64,000 nucleotides of DNA. Origin: Ornithobacterium rhinotracheale (GTDB lineage Bacteria > Bacteroidota > Bacteroidia > Flavobacteriales > Weeksellaceae). Positions within the stretch are counted from its first letter, which is position 1. Each line of letters starts with the position of its first letter. The stretch is from positions 1,317,001 through 1,381,000 of the forward strand of contig NZ_CP035107.1 of the NCBI RefSeq assembly GCF_004088395.1, in the 5' to 3' direction. This document shows, piece after piece, positions 43,821-53,525 of this stretch. Position numbers and translations under genes: made by a program. The notes beneath the pieces are model-generated. The model saw only the letters and a program-made list of their open reading frames with translations. It did not search any database and had not been told where the DNA came from.

Positions 43821-45119
43821 TTAGCCACCGAAATCGTCGAAACGGACATTTTCTCTCGGCACGCCGAATTCTTCGCACATATTTACCACGGCTTTGTTCA
43901 TCATTGGTGGCCCGCAGAAGTAATATTCGATGTCTTCTGGTGCTTCGTGGTCTTTGAGGTAATTGTCAATCAATGCTTGGTGTACAAATCCTACAAAGCC
44001 ATCGCCTTCGGTATCATTGATGTCTTTTTTCACCTTCCAGTTGTCTTCTGGTAGTGGCTCAGAAAGCACGAGGTAGAATTTAAAGTTAGGGAACTGTTTT
44101 TCTAATGCACGGAAGTAGTGAATATAGAATAGCTCTCTTTTTGAGCGCCCACCGTACCAGTAGGATACTTTGCGATTGGTTTTAAGGGTGTGGAATAATT
44201 GGTACAAGTGCGAACGCATAGGTGCCATACCTGCTCCTCCTCCAATGTAAATCATCTCTGAATCAGAATCTTCGTTGATGAAGAATTCGCCATAAGGGCC
44301 AGAGATTACGCACGGGTCTCCTGGTTTTAGCGAGAAGATGTATGATGATGCTACACCTGGGTTTACATCCATCCAAGTGCCTTTTGCTCTATCAAATGGT
44401 GGGGTGGCGATACGCACATTGAGCATAATTTCTCTTCCTTCTGCAGGGTAAGAAGCCATTGAGTAAGCTCTTTCTACTTGCTCATCGTTTTTCATTACAA
44501 GTGGCCAAAGTTTAAATTTGTCCCACTCTTCTTTAAATTTCATTGGCTCTCCTGGGTGATCTTGTGGGTGAGCTGTGATGTCGATATCCTCATATTTTAC
44601 TACGCATTTAGGTACTTCGATTTGGATATATCCTCCTGCTTTGTAGTTCATATCCTCTGGAATCTCAACAACAAACTCTTTGATAAATGAAGCCACATTG
44701 TAGTTACGCACCACTTTAGCATTGAATTTCTTGATACCAAAAACTTCCTCTGGCACACGAATTTTCATATCTTGCTTCACTTTTACTTGACAAGCAAGGC
44801 GCACCCCATCTTGTAATTCTTTTCGGGTGAAATGTGGGGTTTCAGTAGGTAGGGGTTCTCCACCACCTTGGTCTACATGGCACTCACATTGTAGGCATGA
44901 GCCTCCGCCTCCGCAAGCTGATGGAAGGAAGATTCCGGCATTGCCAAGCGTGGTTAATAATGAGCCTCCTGATGGGACTTCTATCGTTTCATCGTTATTA
45001 ATCGTAATTTTTACGGGACCAGATGGCGCTAGTTTTTCTTTCGTAAATAATAGAATGCTTACGAGTATTAGTATCAATACTAAAAAAGCGACAACGGCTG
45101 CCAATATTGTTGTAATCAT
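43821..45119 (-). CDS. nqrF: Na+-translocating NADH:quinone reductase subunit F
   Basis: The 432-aa protein has an N-terminal membrane helix ([20 protein letters not shown]), a 2Fe-2S ferredoxin domain with Cys in [17 protein letters not shown], and an FAD/NADH reductase module (RAYSMASYP for [27 protein letters not shown]). It takes electrons from NADH and passes them into the sodium pump. It is the last gene of nqrABCDEF. Confidence 0.95.
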   Translation of the reverse strand: MITTILAAVVAFLVLILILVSILLFTKEKLAPSGPVKITINNDETIEVPSGGSLLTTLGNAGIFLPSACGGGGSCLQCECHVDQGGGEPLPTETPHFTRKELQDGVRLACQVKVKQDMKIRVPEEVFGIKKFNAKVVRNYNVASFIKEFVVEIPEDMNYKAGGYIQIEVPKCVVKYEDIDITAHPQDHPGEPMKFKEEWDKFKLWPLVMKNDEQVERAYSMASYPAEGREIMLNVRIATPPFDRAKGTWMDVNPGVASSYIFSLKPGDPCVISGPYGEFFINEDSDSEMIYIGGGAGMAPMRSHLYQLFHTLKTNRKVSYWYGGRSKRELFYIHYFRALEKQFPNFKFYLVLSEPLPEDNWKVKKDINDTEGDGFVGFVHQALIDNYLKDHEAPEDIEYYFCGPPMMNKAVVNMCEEFGVPRENVRFDDFGG

Positions 45120-45122
45120 TGG

Positions 45123-45857
45123 TTATTCTCTATTAGTGTTAGTATTATCTACGGGGGCATTAGTCTGTGCTTGCTCATCTTGCGAAATCACTTGTTCTAC
45201 AGCTTGGCTAGCTTCTGCGGTGGCTTCTTTCTCCTCGTTACCAGTGAGCATACCACCAAAGCTCATAAAGCCAATGGCCATAAGCCCTGTGGTGATGAAT
45301 GTGATGCCTAAGCCTCTTAATGGTGCTGGCACGTGTGAGTATCTGATTTTCTCTCTAATGGCAGCGATGGCTACGATGGCTAAGAACCAGCCAATTCCAG
45401 AGCTTATTCCATAGTTTAAGGCTAAACCAATTGTGGGAATTTCTCTTGATTGCATAAATAGGGAACCTCCTAAAATCGCACAGTTTACAGCTATAAGGGG
45501 CAAGAAAATTCCTAGTGAATTGTATAGCGCTGGGGCAAACTTCTCTACAATAATCTCTACTAATTGTACCATTGTGGCAATGGTGGCAATGAATAGGATA
45601 AAGGATAGGAAACTTAAATTCACATCCGCAAATTCTGGGCCTAGCCACTGCAAAGCGCCATCTTGCAAGATGTATTGGTCCAGTAGCCAGTTTACAGGAA
45701 CGGTAATCGCCATTACGAAGATTACGGCAGCTCCTAAACCTACGGCGGTGGATACTTTTTTAGAAACGGCAAGGTATGAGCACATTCCTAAGAAAGTCGC
45801 GAACACCATATTGTCCACGAAGATTGATTTAAAAAATAATTCTATATGTTCTAACAT
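45123..45857 (-). CDS. nqrE: Na+-translocating NADH:quinone reductase subunit E
   Basis: The 244-aa membrane subunit has six helices and the conserved AVNCAILGGSLFM segment, whose Cys helps bind the Fe centre shared with NqrD. It ends with a hydrophilic tail of about 40 residues (NEEKEATAEASQAVEQVISQ and onward) absent from the roughly 200-aa proteobacterial NqrE. Confidence 0.93.
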   Translation of the reverse strand: MLEHIELFFKSIFVDNMVFATFLGMCSYLAVSKKVSTAVGLGAAVIFVMAITVPVNWLLDQYILQDGALQWLGPEFADVNLSFLSFILFIATIATMVQLVEIIVEKFAPALYNSLGIFLPLIAVNCAILGGSLFMQSREIPTIGLALNYGISSGIGWFLAIVAIAAIREKIRYSHVPAPLRGLGITFITTGLMAIGFMSFGGMLTGNEEKEATAEASQAVEQVISQDEQAQTNAPVDNTNTNRE

Positions 45858-45875
45858 AATTTCTAAATTTTAGGA

Positions 45876-46523
45876 TTAATGTGCATCCTCAATTAATTTT
45901 TTGTTTCTACTTCTTTGAACCCAAATGATGATTCCTAGGGTGATGAGTGCCATAGGCGAAAGGAGCATAAATCCATTATTTTCATAGCCTATGTTGTAAA
46001 GCCCTGTCTTTTGGATTGGGTCTCCTAAGATTTGAATTCCCAATAAAGTCCCTGAGCCTAAAAGCTCTCTGATTGCCCCTACAATCACCAAAATTAAACC
46101 ATAACCTGCTGCATTCCCAATACCATCTAAGAATGAATCCCAAGGGCCGTTTCCTAAAGCAAACGCCTCAAAGCGTCCCATGATGATACAGTTTGTAATA
46201 ATCAAACCTACGAATACTGAAAGCTGCTTACTTAATTCATAAGAGAATGCTTTTAGCACTTGGTCTACGATAATTACCAACGCCGCAACTACGATCAATT
46301 GTACGATAATTCTAATTTTACTTGGAATTATGTTTCGCATCAGAGAGATTACGACATTCCCCATAGCAAGCACAAACATTACAGAGAGTGCCATCACGAT
46401 GGCGGCCTTTAATTGTGCTGTAATGGCTAGCGCAGAACAAATCCCTAATACCTGAACGGTGATTGGGTTATTGTCATTTAATGGATTGATGATTAATTCT
46501 TTATTCTTCTTTGAAAGTGCCAT
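45876..46523 (-). CDS. nqrD: Na+-translocating NADH:quinone reductase subunit D
   Basis: The 215-aa membrane subunit is homologous to NqrE with inverted topology; GLIITNCIIMGRFEAFALGN carries the conserved Cys of the intramembrane Fe centre. A 2-bp gap separates it from nqrC. Confidence 0.94.
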   Translation of the reverse strand: MALSKKNKELIINPLNDNNPITVQVLGICSALAITAQLKAAIVMALSVMFVLAMGNVVISLMRNIIPSKIRIIVQLIVVAALVIIVDQVLKAFSYELSKQLSVFVGLIITNCIIMGRFEAFALGNGPWDSFLDGIGNAAGYGLILVIVGAIRELLGSGTLLGIQILGDPIQKTGLYNIGYENNGFMLLSPMALITLGIIIWVQRSRNKKLIEDAH

Positions 46524-46525
46524 AA

Positions 46526-47290
46526 TTAATTTTGTTTTGCTAGTTCTAATAAATACGGTGAATACATTTCTAGCGTGCTGTACAGCATAGCGGTAACGCC
46601 GTTTCCTGTAATGGTAGCTCCTGCGATTGCATCTACTTTGTGGTCTTCTTTTCTATCATTGAGGGGGTCCATATTACCTTTTTGGATAGTGATTCCTTTC
46701 AACTCATGATTATCATTGTAGATGTGCTCTCCGTGGAAATCATCCATAAAGAATCTTTCCTTGATATTGGCACCAAGCCCAGGGGTTTCACCTGCGTGGT
46801 CAAAATAAACACCTTGAATGGTTAAATCCTGTTTCAGTGCAATGTAGCCCCATATTGCGTCCCAAAGGCCTTTGCCTCGCATAGGCAGAATGTAGAATTT
46901 TTGCCCATCTTTTTCGCCAATGAATAGGGGTAATCTCACTTCTTCTTTATTTTTCTTGGCTAATTCTTTTTTAAGGTCGATAAGGTAAGCGCCTTCATCT
47001 TCCACGAATTGTCCATTTTCAATTACATATTGCTTTACAATGTATTTCTTAAACTCCTCCTCTACTTTATCAGTCGGGATAAAATTAACGGAACCTTTTC
47101 CACTGTATGGCTCTTCATCATTATTTTCGCCCATTGCGTAAAGGATATTTTGCTCTTTTTCCAAAGTTTGGTTAGCCTTAATTCTATCCTTTAAAGAGGA
47201 CGCAACAAAGGCTAAAAGAGCCCCCACTACAACCACCATTACGATGGCAAATATTATGGTATAAGCATTGCTGTCTGTTCTCTTTGCCAT
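46526..47290 (-). CDS. nqrC: Na+-translocating NADH:quinone reductase subunit C
   Basis: The 254-aa protein has one N-terminal helix (IIFAIVMVVVVGALLAFVAS) and a periplasmic FMN-binding domain. The FMN is attached to Thr in the DAIAGATITGNGV motif by ApbE, whose gene is at 13.7 kb. Confidence 0.95.
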   Translation of the reverse strand: MAKRTDSNAYTIIFAIVMVVVVGALLAFVASSLKDRIKANQTLEKEQNILYAMGENNDEEPYSGKGSVNFIPTDKVEEEFKKYIVKQYVIENGQFVEDEGAYLIDLKKELAKKNKEEVRLPLFIGEKDGQKFYILPMRGKGLWDAIWGYIALKQDLTIQGVYFDHAGETPGLGANIKERFFMDDFHGEHIYNDNHELKGITIQKGNMDPLNDRKEDHKVDAIAGATITGNGVTAMLYSTLEMYSPYLLELAKQN

Positions 47291-47292
47291 GA

Positions 47293-48537
47293 TTATGCAG
47301 TTTTAAGTTTTAGTCGTTTTTTTCTTTTGCTAATGTTTCCTTGGATTACATAGTAATCAATGGTGGGAGCAAACACATTCATAAGTAAGATGGCTAGCAT
47401 CACCCCCTCTGGATATGCGGGGTTAAAGCATCTAATCATAATGGCTAAAAAGCCTATGAGGAAACCATAAATGTATTTTCCCTTCTCGGTTTGTGCCGCA
47501 GTTACTGGATCTGTCGCCATAAAGACTGCTCCAAAAGCAAAACCTCCGATGATTAGCTGTTGCCACCACGGGAAACTCATTAAACCATAGAATTGGCTAT
47601 TTGCAGAAATCCAGCCAGCATCTACTACACCATTAAATATCAATCCCATAACAGCGCCGCCTAAGAACGTGGAAAGAATTATTTTCCAGCTTCCGATACC
47701 TGAATAAATAAGGTATAAGGCACCTAAAAGGATTAGGAATGTAGATGTTTCGCCCACAGAACCTGGGATAAAGCCAAAAAACATATCGGATACGCTATAC
47801 CCTGCTTCGGCGTTTTGCGCTAAATGCCCTAAAATAGTTTCTCCTGAGATGGCATCTACTTTTGCTCCATTTGAGATTTCATTCATACGGTCCACAGCGC
47901 CTGCCACCCACACTTTGTCCCCACTCATCCAAGTAGGATAGGCGAAGAATAAAAATGCTCTGATGGTGAGTGCTGGGTTTAGAATATTCATACCCGTACC
48001 ACCAAATACCTCTTTACCAATGATAACACCGAATGCCACCGCTACGGCAAGCATCCATAATGGAATATCAATCGGTACTATGAGCGGTACCAAAATCCCT
48101 GTTACAAGGTAGCCCTCTTCCACTTCGTGTTTCTTAATGGCTGCAAAGAGGAATTCAATTCCTAAACCTACCACATAAGATACGATTAATAAGGGGAGGA
48201 TTTTCTTAAAGCCTATCCAAATGTAATCCCAAGCCATACCATTACTAAACGAATCTAAAAAGCTTGGTGCTACGCCATTGGTTTTAGCCCATTCAGCATC
48301 GTGCAAAAAGTGCTGATAGCCAGCATTCCAAATAGCGAATAATAAACACGGTATCAAGGCGATAATTACGGTATTCATCACCCTTTTAAGGTCTGCCGCA
48401 TCGTGAATTTGCGAGCCTTTGGCCGCGGAAACTTCATCTGGGGTATATAGGAAGGTGTGAAACGCTCCAAATACTGTCCCCATACTGGTTCCGGCGTACT
48501 TTTGTTTTAATTTATGTAAATTTTGTTTTAAAGCCAT
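47293..48537 (-). CDS. nqrB: Na+-translocating NADH:quinone reductase subunit B
   Basis: The 414-aa polytopic subunit carries riboflavin and a covalent FMN. The flavinylation motif appears as DAISGETILG, with Glu where many homologues have Ala (SGAT). GGTGMNILNPALTIRAF and MATDPVTAAQT are family blocks. It forms the Na+ channel and quinone site. Confidence 0.94.
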   Translation of the reverse strand: MALKQNLHKLKQKYAGTSMGTVFGAFHTFLYTPDEVSAAKGSQIHDAADLKRVMNTVIIALIPCLLFAIWNAGYQHFLHDAEWAKTNGVAPSFLDSFSNGMAWDYIWIGFKKILPLLIVSYVVGLGIEFLFAAIKKHEVEEGYLVTGILVPLIVPIDIPLWMLAVAVAFGVIIGKEVFGGTGMNILNPALTIRAFLFFAYPTWMSGDKVWVAGAVDRMNEISNGAKVDAISGETILGHLAQNAEAGYSVSDMFFGFIPGSVGETSTFLILLGALYLIYSGIGSWKIILSTFLGGAVMGLIFNGVVDAGWISANSQFYGLMSFPWWQQLIIGGFAFGAVFMATDPVTAAQTEKGKYIYGFLIGFLAIMIRCFNPAYPEGVMLAILLMNVFAPTIDYYVIQGNISKRKKRLKLKTA

Positions 48538-48551
48538 TTTTTATATTTTAA

Positions 48552-49907
48552 TTAGCCTACTTCTTTATTCATTACATCTAATCCTTCTCTTATGATTTGC
48601 TGATGTGGAATTTTTGAGACACAGATAAATTCTGTGAGTGCAAAATCCTCCGGTGCTACTTCATAGATTCCTAATGCTTCCATTTCGTCTAAATCCTTAT
48701 AGAGGCACGATTTGAGCAATTGCATAGGATAAATGTCCAGCGGGAACACTTTTTCATACTCTCCTGTGAGTACAAATGCGCGTTGCTCGCCATTGGTGTT
48801 CGTAGTTAAGTTATACTTTTTGTTAGGCGATAGGAAGGAGAACATATTGGCTCTAAGCACGCTGAATTTATTGGCTCGTGGCAATGCCCAGCCAAAGAAA
48901 TCATAATCGTTTCCTTCTTCTAAAATTACTACTTGATTGGTGTAAGCGCCCACATAGTCCTGTGCAGTAGCCTTCTCGCCAGAGATAGGGTTTCCTTTGA
49001 TGATTCTGTTATTATCTCCCTTGATACTCACCTGTGCTAAGACATCTTCTAGCTGAGCGCCTACCTTAGTTCGCACATATTTAGGGTTTTCCACCTGCCC
49101 GCCATTTACAGCGATTAGCTTTGTGAGGTTTAATTTTCCTGTAAGCAAAAATTCGCCTATCACTACCAAATCCTCAGGCTTCACCACCCAGATTCTTTCG
49201 CCTTTATTAATTGGGTCTACCTTGGCAATTTGTGTTGAAACATTGCCCACTGGGTGTGGCCCATAGGCCTTGTGCAGCTCCACGCCTTTTAACTTGGCAA
49301 AAACCGAGGCACCACTATCCTTCCCTATGGTTAAATGAACTTTCCCCGAGGTCAGCTTTCCGAGTGCATCGATGGCGGCTTGCAATTCACGCTCCTTACC
49401 TTCTACCAAGAAATCGGCATCTGGCGCCAAGGGAGCTGAGTTGTACCCCGAGATGAAAATCGCCTTAGGGGTATCCTCCGGATTGGCAATTACATCATAG
49501 GGGCGCTGCTTCACGAATGGCCAGCAACCACCTTCTAGCAATCGTTGTTTCACTTCCTCTGCGGTAGCCTTGCTCAAATCTAGCGGAGCGAATTCCAAGC
49601 TTGTATTTGCCCCATCGGGTGCAATTACAATGGCTAAAATTTTTCTCTTTGCGCCTCTTCTCACTTCTTTCACCGTGCCACTTACAGGCGATGGGAATAG
49701 AATTTTCTCATTCGTTTTTGAATGAAAAACGCCCTCTCCTGCCTTTACGGAGTCTCCCTCGCGCTTGATTAAGCGCGGAATTACCCCGTGGAAATCATCT
49801 GGCACAATGGCATACTCCTTCGATTCGGCTGCTTCTGATACAATCTTGTCGGCTTCGCCCACAAGTTTAATATCTAAACCTTTACTAATGCGTATGTCTT
49901 TGGACAT
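48552..49907 (-). CDS. nqrA: Na+-translocating NADH:quinone reductase subunit A
   Basis: 451 aa from the ATG at 49907 (MSKDIRISKGLDIKLVGEA). The longer frame to 49961 is rejected because a -7 box lies inside it. It is the peripheral subunit with quinone-binding function; PRLIKREGDSVKAGEGVFHS and FGWALPRANKFSVLR are typical. First gene of the operon. Confidence 0.94.
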   Translation of the reverse strand: MSKDIRISKGLDIKLVGEADKIVSEAAESKEYAIVPDDFHGVIPRLIKREGDSVKAGEGVFHSKTNEKILFPSPVSGTVKEVRRGAKRKILAIVIAPDGANTSLEFAPLDLSKATAEEVKQRLLEGGCWPFVKQRPYDVIANPEDTPKAIFISGYNSAPLAPDADFLVEGKERELQAAIDALGKLTSGKVHLTIGKDSGASVFAKLKGVELHKAYGPHPVGNVSTQIAKVDPINKGERIWVVKPEDLVVIGEFLLTGKLNLTKLIAVNGGQVENPKYVRTKVGAQLEDVLAQVSIKGDNNRIIKGNPISGEKATAQDYVGAYTNQVVILEEGNDYDFFGWALPRANKFSVLRANMFSFLSPNKKYNLTTNTNGEQRAFVLTGEYEKVFPLDIYPMQLLKSCLYKDLDEMEALGIYEVAPEDFALTEFICVSKIPHQQIIREGLDVMNKEVG

Positions 49908-49937
49908 AAAAAATAAATTTTTCTTTTTAAACAGCCA

Positions 49938-49945
49938 CAAAAATA
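49938..49945 (-). promoter_or_regulatory. Promoter -7 box for nqrABCDEF
   Basis: TATTTTTG on the minus strand with TTG (49966-49968) at 20-bp spacing, a good match to the Bacteroidetes consensus. Confidence 0.65.
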
Positions 49946-50040
49946 TAAATTTGCATAGCAAACTGCAAGATTTTTGCTATACTTAATTTTCAAACAAGAT
50001 GGTTTTATCTTATTTTTATTCATTCTAAATAATTAATTTT

Positions 50041-51264
50041 ATGAAAATTCTTAGAAATTCATTTGTAATTGCTTGTTTATTAATACAATCTAGCATTTTA
50101 TTTGCCCAGTTTAAAAGCATTCAGTTATTTAATCCTCAAACGAATGACCACACCCCTGTGATAAATATGGGCGAAAATTTAATCTTCTCTTTTGATGAAT
50201 TGAATAAAAATTATCAAAATTACGATTACAAAATCGTACGCTACAACCGAAATTGGGAGCCAAGCGCTGCCTTTGTTTCTGAATTTTTGGAGGGGTCGCA
50301 ACGCAATCGTTTCAGAAACTACAAAAGCTCCTTCAACACGCGAGTGAATTATATGCACTACGAAGTCAAATTCCCAAATACCGATTTCAGTTTTAAACTA
50401 TCTGGAAATTACGGCATTCAGCTGCTGAAATCTGGTAGCAATGAGGTATTGGCAGAAAAGCGTTTTTATGTAGTGCAACCGCTTGCAGATGTGGGCGTTT
50501 CGGTAGATCGAATCAACAATAGCAAAGCTAAAAACCAGCGTGTGGCAGTGGTGGTAAATAGTCCTTCACTAGACTTTTTTAAGTCTAATGATTACGACTT
50601 ATTTATCATGCAAAACAACAACCCCAAAGCTAGCAAAACATTGGGCAATCCCACTTTTACACAATCGCACCAATTAATCTATAAATCCTTTGACACTAAT
50701 TTTGCAGGAGGGGCAGAATTTGAGTATTTTGACACTAAAAATATTGACATTGCAGGTATGACGACGCAAAATATTTTAAGAGATCGTGTGTATAATGTAT
50801 TTTTGTACCGAGTTTCTTATCCAGAGCATCGGGTTTACGAAGATCAGCCAGATCTAGATGGCGATTATTACATTAGAAACATGACGACAACGCCACAAAA
50901 TTCAGCTTTTGAGGCAGATTATGCCGAAATCCATTTTTTTCTCGAAGATTTTGAGCCCAAAGGGCAAGAAAATGTGTGCGTGGTAGGTGCCTTTAACGAT
51001 TTTTCTTGCACAGATGATTCGATATTGCACTTTAACTCTGAATTTGATGTTTGGGAAACCAAGATTTTGCTTAAACAGGGCTATTACAATTATAGTTTTG
51101 CTACCCGAAACGAAGACCAACAAATGGACTACGCTAGCGTTACAGGTTCTTTTTGGGAAACTGAAAATAAATACAGTGCCCTGCTCTACATCAAACCTTG
51201 GGGGCAACGCTACGACTTGCTTGTGGGCTATGGCGAGGGATATTCCAAGCCTCCTTACAAATAG
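50041..51264 (+). CDS. Type IX secretion system plug protein (DUF5103)
   Basis: The 407-aa protein has a signal peptide (VIACLLIQSSILFAQ). It shows the DUF5103 pattern: IKSIQLFNPQ-like start, DYKIVRYNRNWEPSAAFVSE, EFLEGSQRNRFRNYKSSFNT, NYMHYEVKFPN. In Flavobacterium this protein closes the periplasmic side of the SprA translocon. The presence of a T9SS-sorted protein at the left edge agrees. It is convergent with the methyltransferase gene. Confidence 0.85.
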   Translation: MKILRNSFVIACLLIQSSILFAQFKSIQLFNPQTNDHTPVINMGENLIFSFDELNKNYQNYDYKIVRYNRNWEPSAAFVSEFLEGSQRNRFRNYKSSFNTRVNYMHYEVKFPNTDFSFKLSGNYGIQLLKSGSNEVLAEKRFYVVQPLADVGVSVDRINNSKAKNQRVAVVVNSPSLDFFKSNDYDLFIMQNNNPKASKTLGNPTFTQSHQLIYKSFDTNFAGGAEFEYFDTKNIDIAGMTTQNILRDRVYNVFLYRVSYPEHRVYEDQPDLDGDYYIRNMTTTPQNSAFEADYAEIHFFLEDFEPKGQENVCVVGAFNDFSCTDDSILHFNSEFDVWETKILLKQGYYNYSFATRNEDQQMDYASVTGSFWETENKYSALLYIKPWGQRYDLLVGYGEGYSKPPYK

Positions 51265-51267
51265 GGC

Positions 51268-51966
51268 TTAATACAACCGAGCTAAATAATCAAAATGAGA
51301 ACCATCTGCAATTTTTTCGCATTGTAGTTTGGCTTTTTTTGCAGCGTGTTGCAACTTATCATAAGACAGATATAACCAGTCTAATTCCTCGGTTTCTCCG
51401 TTATAGTTTATAGTGAATTCCACTTCACCATAATACTTTTCGGCTTGCGGAACTAAAAATTCCCCCTCCTCGTTTTCAAACAGATAAATTAAGTCTGAAG
51501 AATCCATCAAGATTTGCCCCTCTGGAGCTAAAAGCATTTTTAAATGTTTTAAAAAAGGCAGCAAATTCGATAATTTCCCACAAATTCCCGTGCCGTTCAT
51601 CAGCAACAAAATCGTGTCGTATTTCCCTTGGCACAACATCACATCTCGCACTCGAGCTTGTGAAATTCCGCGCGCTTGGCACACCGAAATGGCTTCGGGC
51701 GAAACATCTATTGCCTCTACACACTCCACACTCGGCACATTTTGCAAATATATAGCATGTGCCCCTGCTCCACACCCCACATCTAGTACTTTGCCATAAG
51801 CCAACTCCAGCGCAACTTGTTCCAGTGCAGGCATTTCTTCGATTTCTCTAAAGAAGTAATCTACTGGAAACTCCTCTGCACTACTCAGATTAGTCTGAGT
51901 AAATACCTTGGTTTTTAAATTATTTTCAAAATAATCTTTTATGGCTATGCCTAATAAATGCTGCAT
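51268..51966 (-). CDS. Class I SAM-dependent methyltransferase
   Basis: The 232-aa protein has SAM-binding motif I VLDVGCGAGAHAIYL, an acidic strand VEAIDVSPEAISV, and KYDTILLLMNGTGICG. The substrate is unknown. It is single-gene and convergent with the plug gene. Confidence 0.8.
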   Translation of the reverse strand: MQHLLGIAIKDYFENNLKTKVFTQTNLSSAEEFPVDYFFREIEEMPALEQVALELAYGKVLDVGCGAGAHAIYLQNVPSVECVEAIDVSPEAISVCQARGISQARVRDVMLCQGKYDTILLLMNGTGICGKLSNLLPFLKHLKMLLAPEGQILMDSSDLIYLFENEEGEFLVPQAEKYYGEVEFTINYNGETEELDWLYLSYDKLQHAAKKAKLQCEKIADGSHFDYLARLY

Positions 51967-52049
51967 GTTTCAATCAAGTTTAAGACGACAAAGATACAAA
52001 GCTTTTAGCTTAATACCTCTTTGAGGCACATTATCTAGACAAGAATGTT

Positions 52050-52057
52050 TACTTTTG
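52050..52057 (+). promoter_or_regulatory. Promoter -7 box for mgtE
   Basis: TACTTTTG, 44 bp before the mgtE ATG; the TTG at 52021-52023 is 26 bp away, slightly long. Confidence 0.45.
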
Positions 52058-52101
52058 CGTAGTATAAGAGATAAGAGCCTTAGTCTTAAAATCATATCAA
52101 A

Positions 52102-53425
52102 ATGAATATTTTAAACCTACAAGATAAGCACCCTGCCGATATTGCCGAGCAATTGGCTTCACTTGATCCCAAAAGTAAAGATATTTCTTTCCTTTTTCTT
52201 TCTAGCGAAAAGAAATCGGAAGTTTTCCCCTACTTTGATACCGAGCTACAGCAGGAAATTATAAAATCGCTGGGCGATAAAGACATTGCCGAGGTGATGA
52301 ACAATCTAGAGCCCGATGACAGAACGGCTATTTTTGAAAGCTTTCCAGATTATTTAATCAAACATTTAGTCAATCTTCTGGATAATAACGAAAAGGAAAC
52401 CGCCTTAAACCTAATTGGCTATCCCAAGGATTCGATCGCTAGGCTTATGACGCCACAATATGTGCAAGCACGCCCCAACTGGACGGTGGGTGAGACATTG
52501 CAACACATTAAAAAACATGGCAAAAACGCGGAAACGCTAAGCTTTATCTACATCGTAAATAAAAAAAATGAGCTGATAGACGACCTAAAGATAGGGCAGC
52601 TCCTAATGGCTGAAAACGACACGCCTCTTAAAAACCTGATGGACAATAATTTTGTGAGCATTCCTGCCATGACTTCCATCGAAGATGCTTTTGCTTCTTT
52701 TGAAAAATACGACCGCTCGACACTCCCCATCATTACCGATGCAGGAGTGCTAGTGGGCATTGTTACTTTTGATGATATTTTAGATAAAATCAAAGACCGC
52801 GACACCGAGGATATTCAGAAATTCGGAGGTGTTGAGGGACTTGAGCTTTCCTATACCCAAACCTCGCTAATTGAGCTCGTGCGCAAACGTGCAGGCTGGC
52901 TTATCATTTTGTTTTTAAGCGAAATGCTTACGGCATCTGCCATGGGCTATTTTGACGACGAAATCGAAAAAGCCGTGGTACTTGCGCTTTTTGTGCCGCT
53001 CATCATTTCTAGCGGAGGAAACTCTGGCTCACAAGCGGCATCGCTCATCATTCGAGCCATGGCATTGCAGGAGCTTAAACTCAAAGACTGGTGGTATGTG
53101 ATGAAGAAGGAAATCCTCTCGGGCTTAATGCTAGGATTTATCCTTGCCATTACTAGGTTTTGCTAGAATTTTTGTTTGGCAAAAAACAGGCATTTACAAT
53201 TATGGAATCTACTGGATTTGGGTAGGGCTATCTGTTTCGGTTTCGCTATTATTTATCGTATTGTGGGGTACTCTTTCCGGCTCATTAATTCCATTTATAT
53301 TAAGACGCGTGGGGCTAGACCCAGCCACAGCCTCGGCACCATTTGTAGCCACATTGGTCGATGTTACGGGGCTCATTATCTATTTTAGCGTTTCGGCACT
53401 ATTTTTGAGTGGAAAATTACTTTAA
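52102..53425 (+). pseudogene. mgtE: Magnesium transporter MgtE, frameshifted
   Basis: The first frame (354 aa, to 53166) has the MgtE N domain, two CBS domains (LMTPQYVQARPNWTVGET, DNNFVSIPAMTSIEDAF) and two and a half membrane helices with LIISSGGNSGSQAASLIIRA. It then leaves the family after GLMLGFILAIT. The family sequence resumes in another frame as LGFARIFVWQKTGIYNYG through DPATASAPFVATLVDVTGL and a proper end. The lesion lies near 53148-53156, equivalent to one extra base before CTAGGT. It removes the last two helices and the Mg2+ pore motif, so the product should be inactive unless the base is a sequencing error. Confidence 0.85.
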
Positions 53426-53512
53426 ACTCATTTTTTTGAATCAAAAAACATTAAAAATCTGTTTTTTTTATATTTTTTCTAATTAAATACACAAATCTGA
53501 TTATAAATTTAT

Positions 53513-53520
53513 TACATTTG
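53513..53520 (+). promoter_or_regulatory. Promoter -7 box immediately before the korB start
   Basis: TACATTTG ends 5 bp before the ATG at 53526, so the message would be almost leaderless, or the match is chance. Confidence 0.35.
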
Positions 53521-53525
53521 TGGCT

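Noticed and set aside
53140-53170. Programmed ribosomal frameshift in mgtE
   Set aside because: No slippery heptamer of the X XXY YYZ type or downstream pseudoknot is evident, and MgtE is not known to use one.
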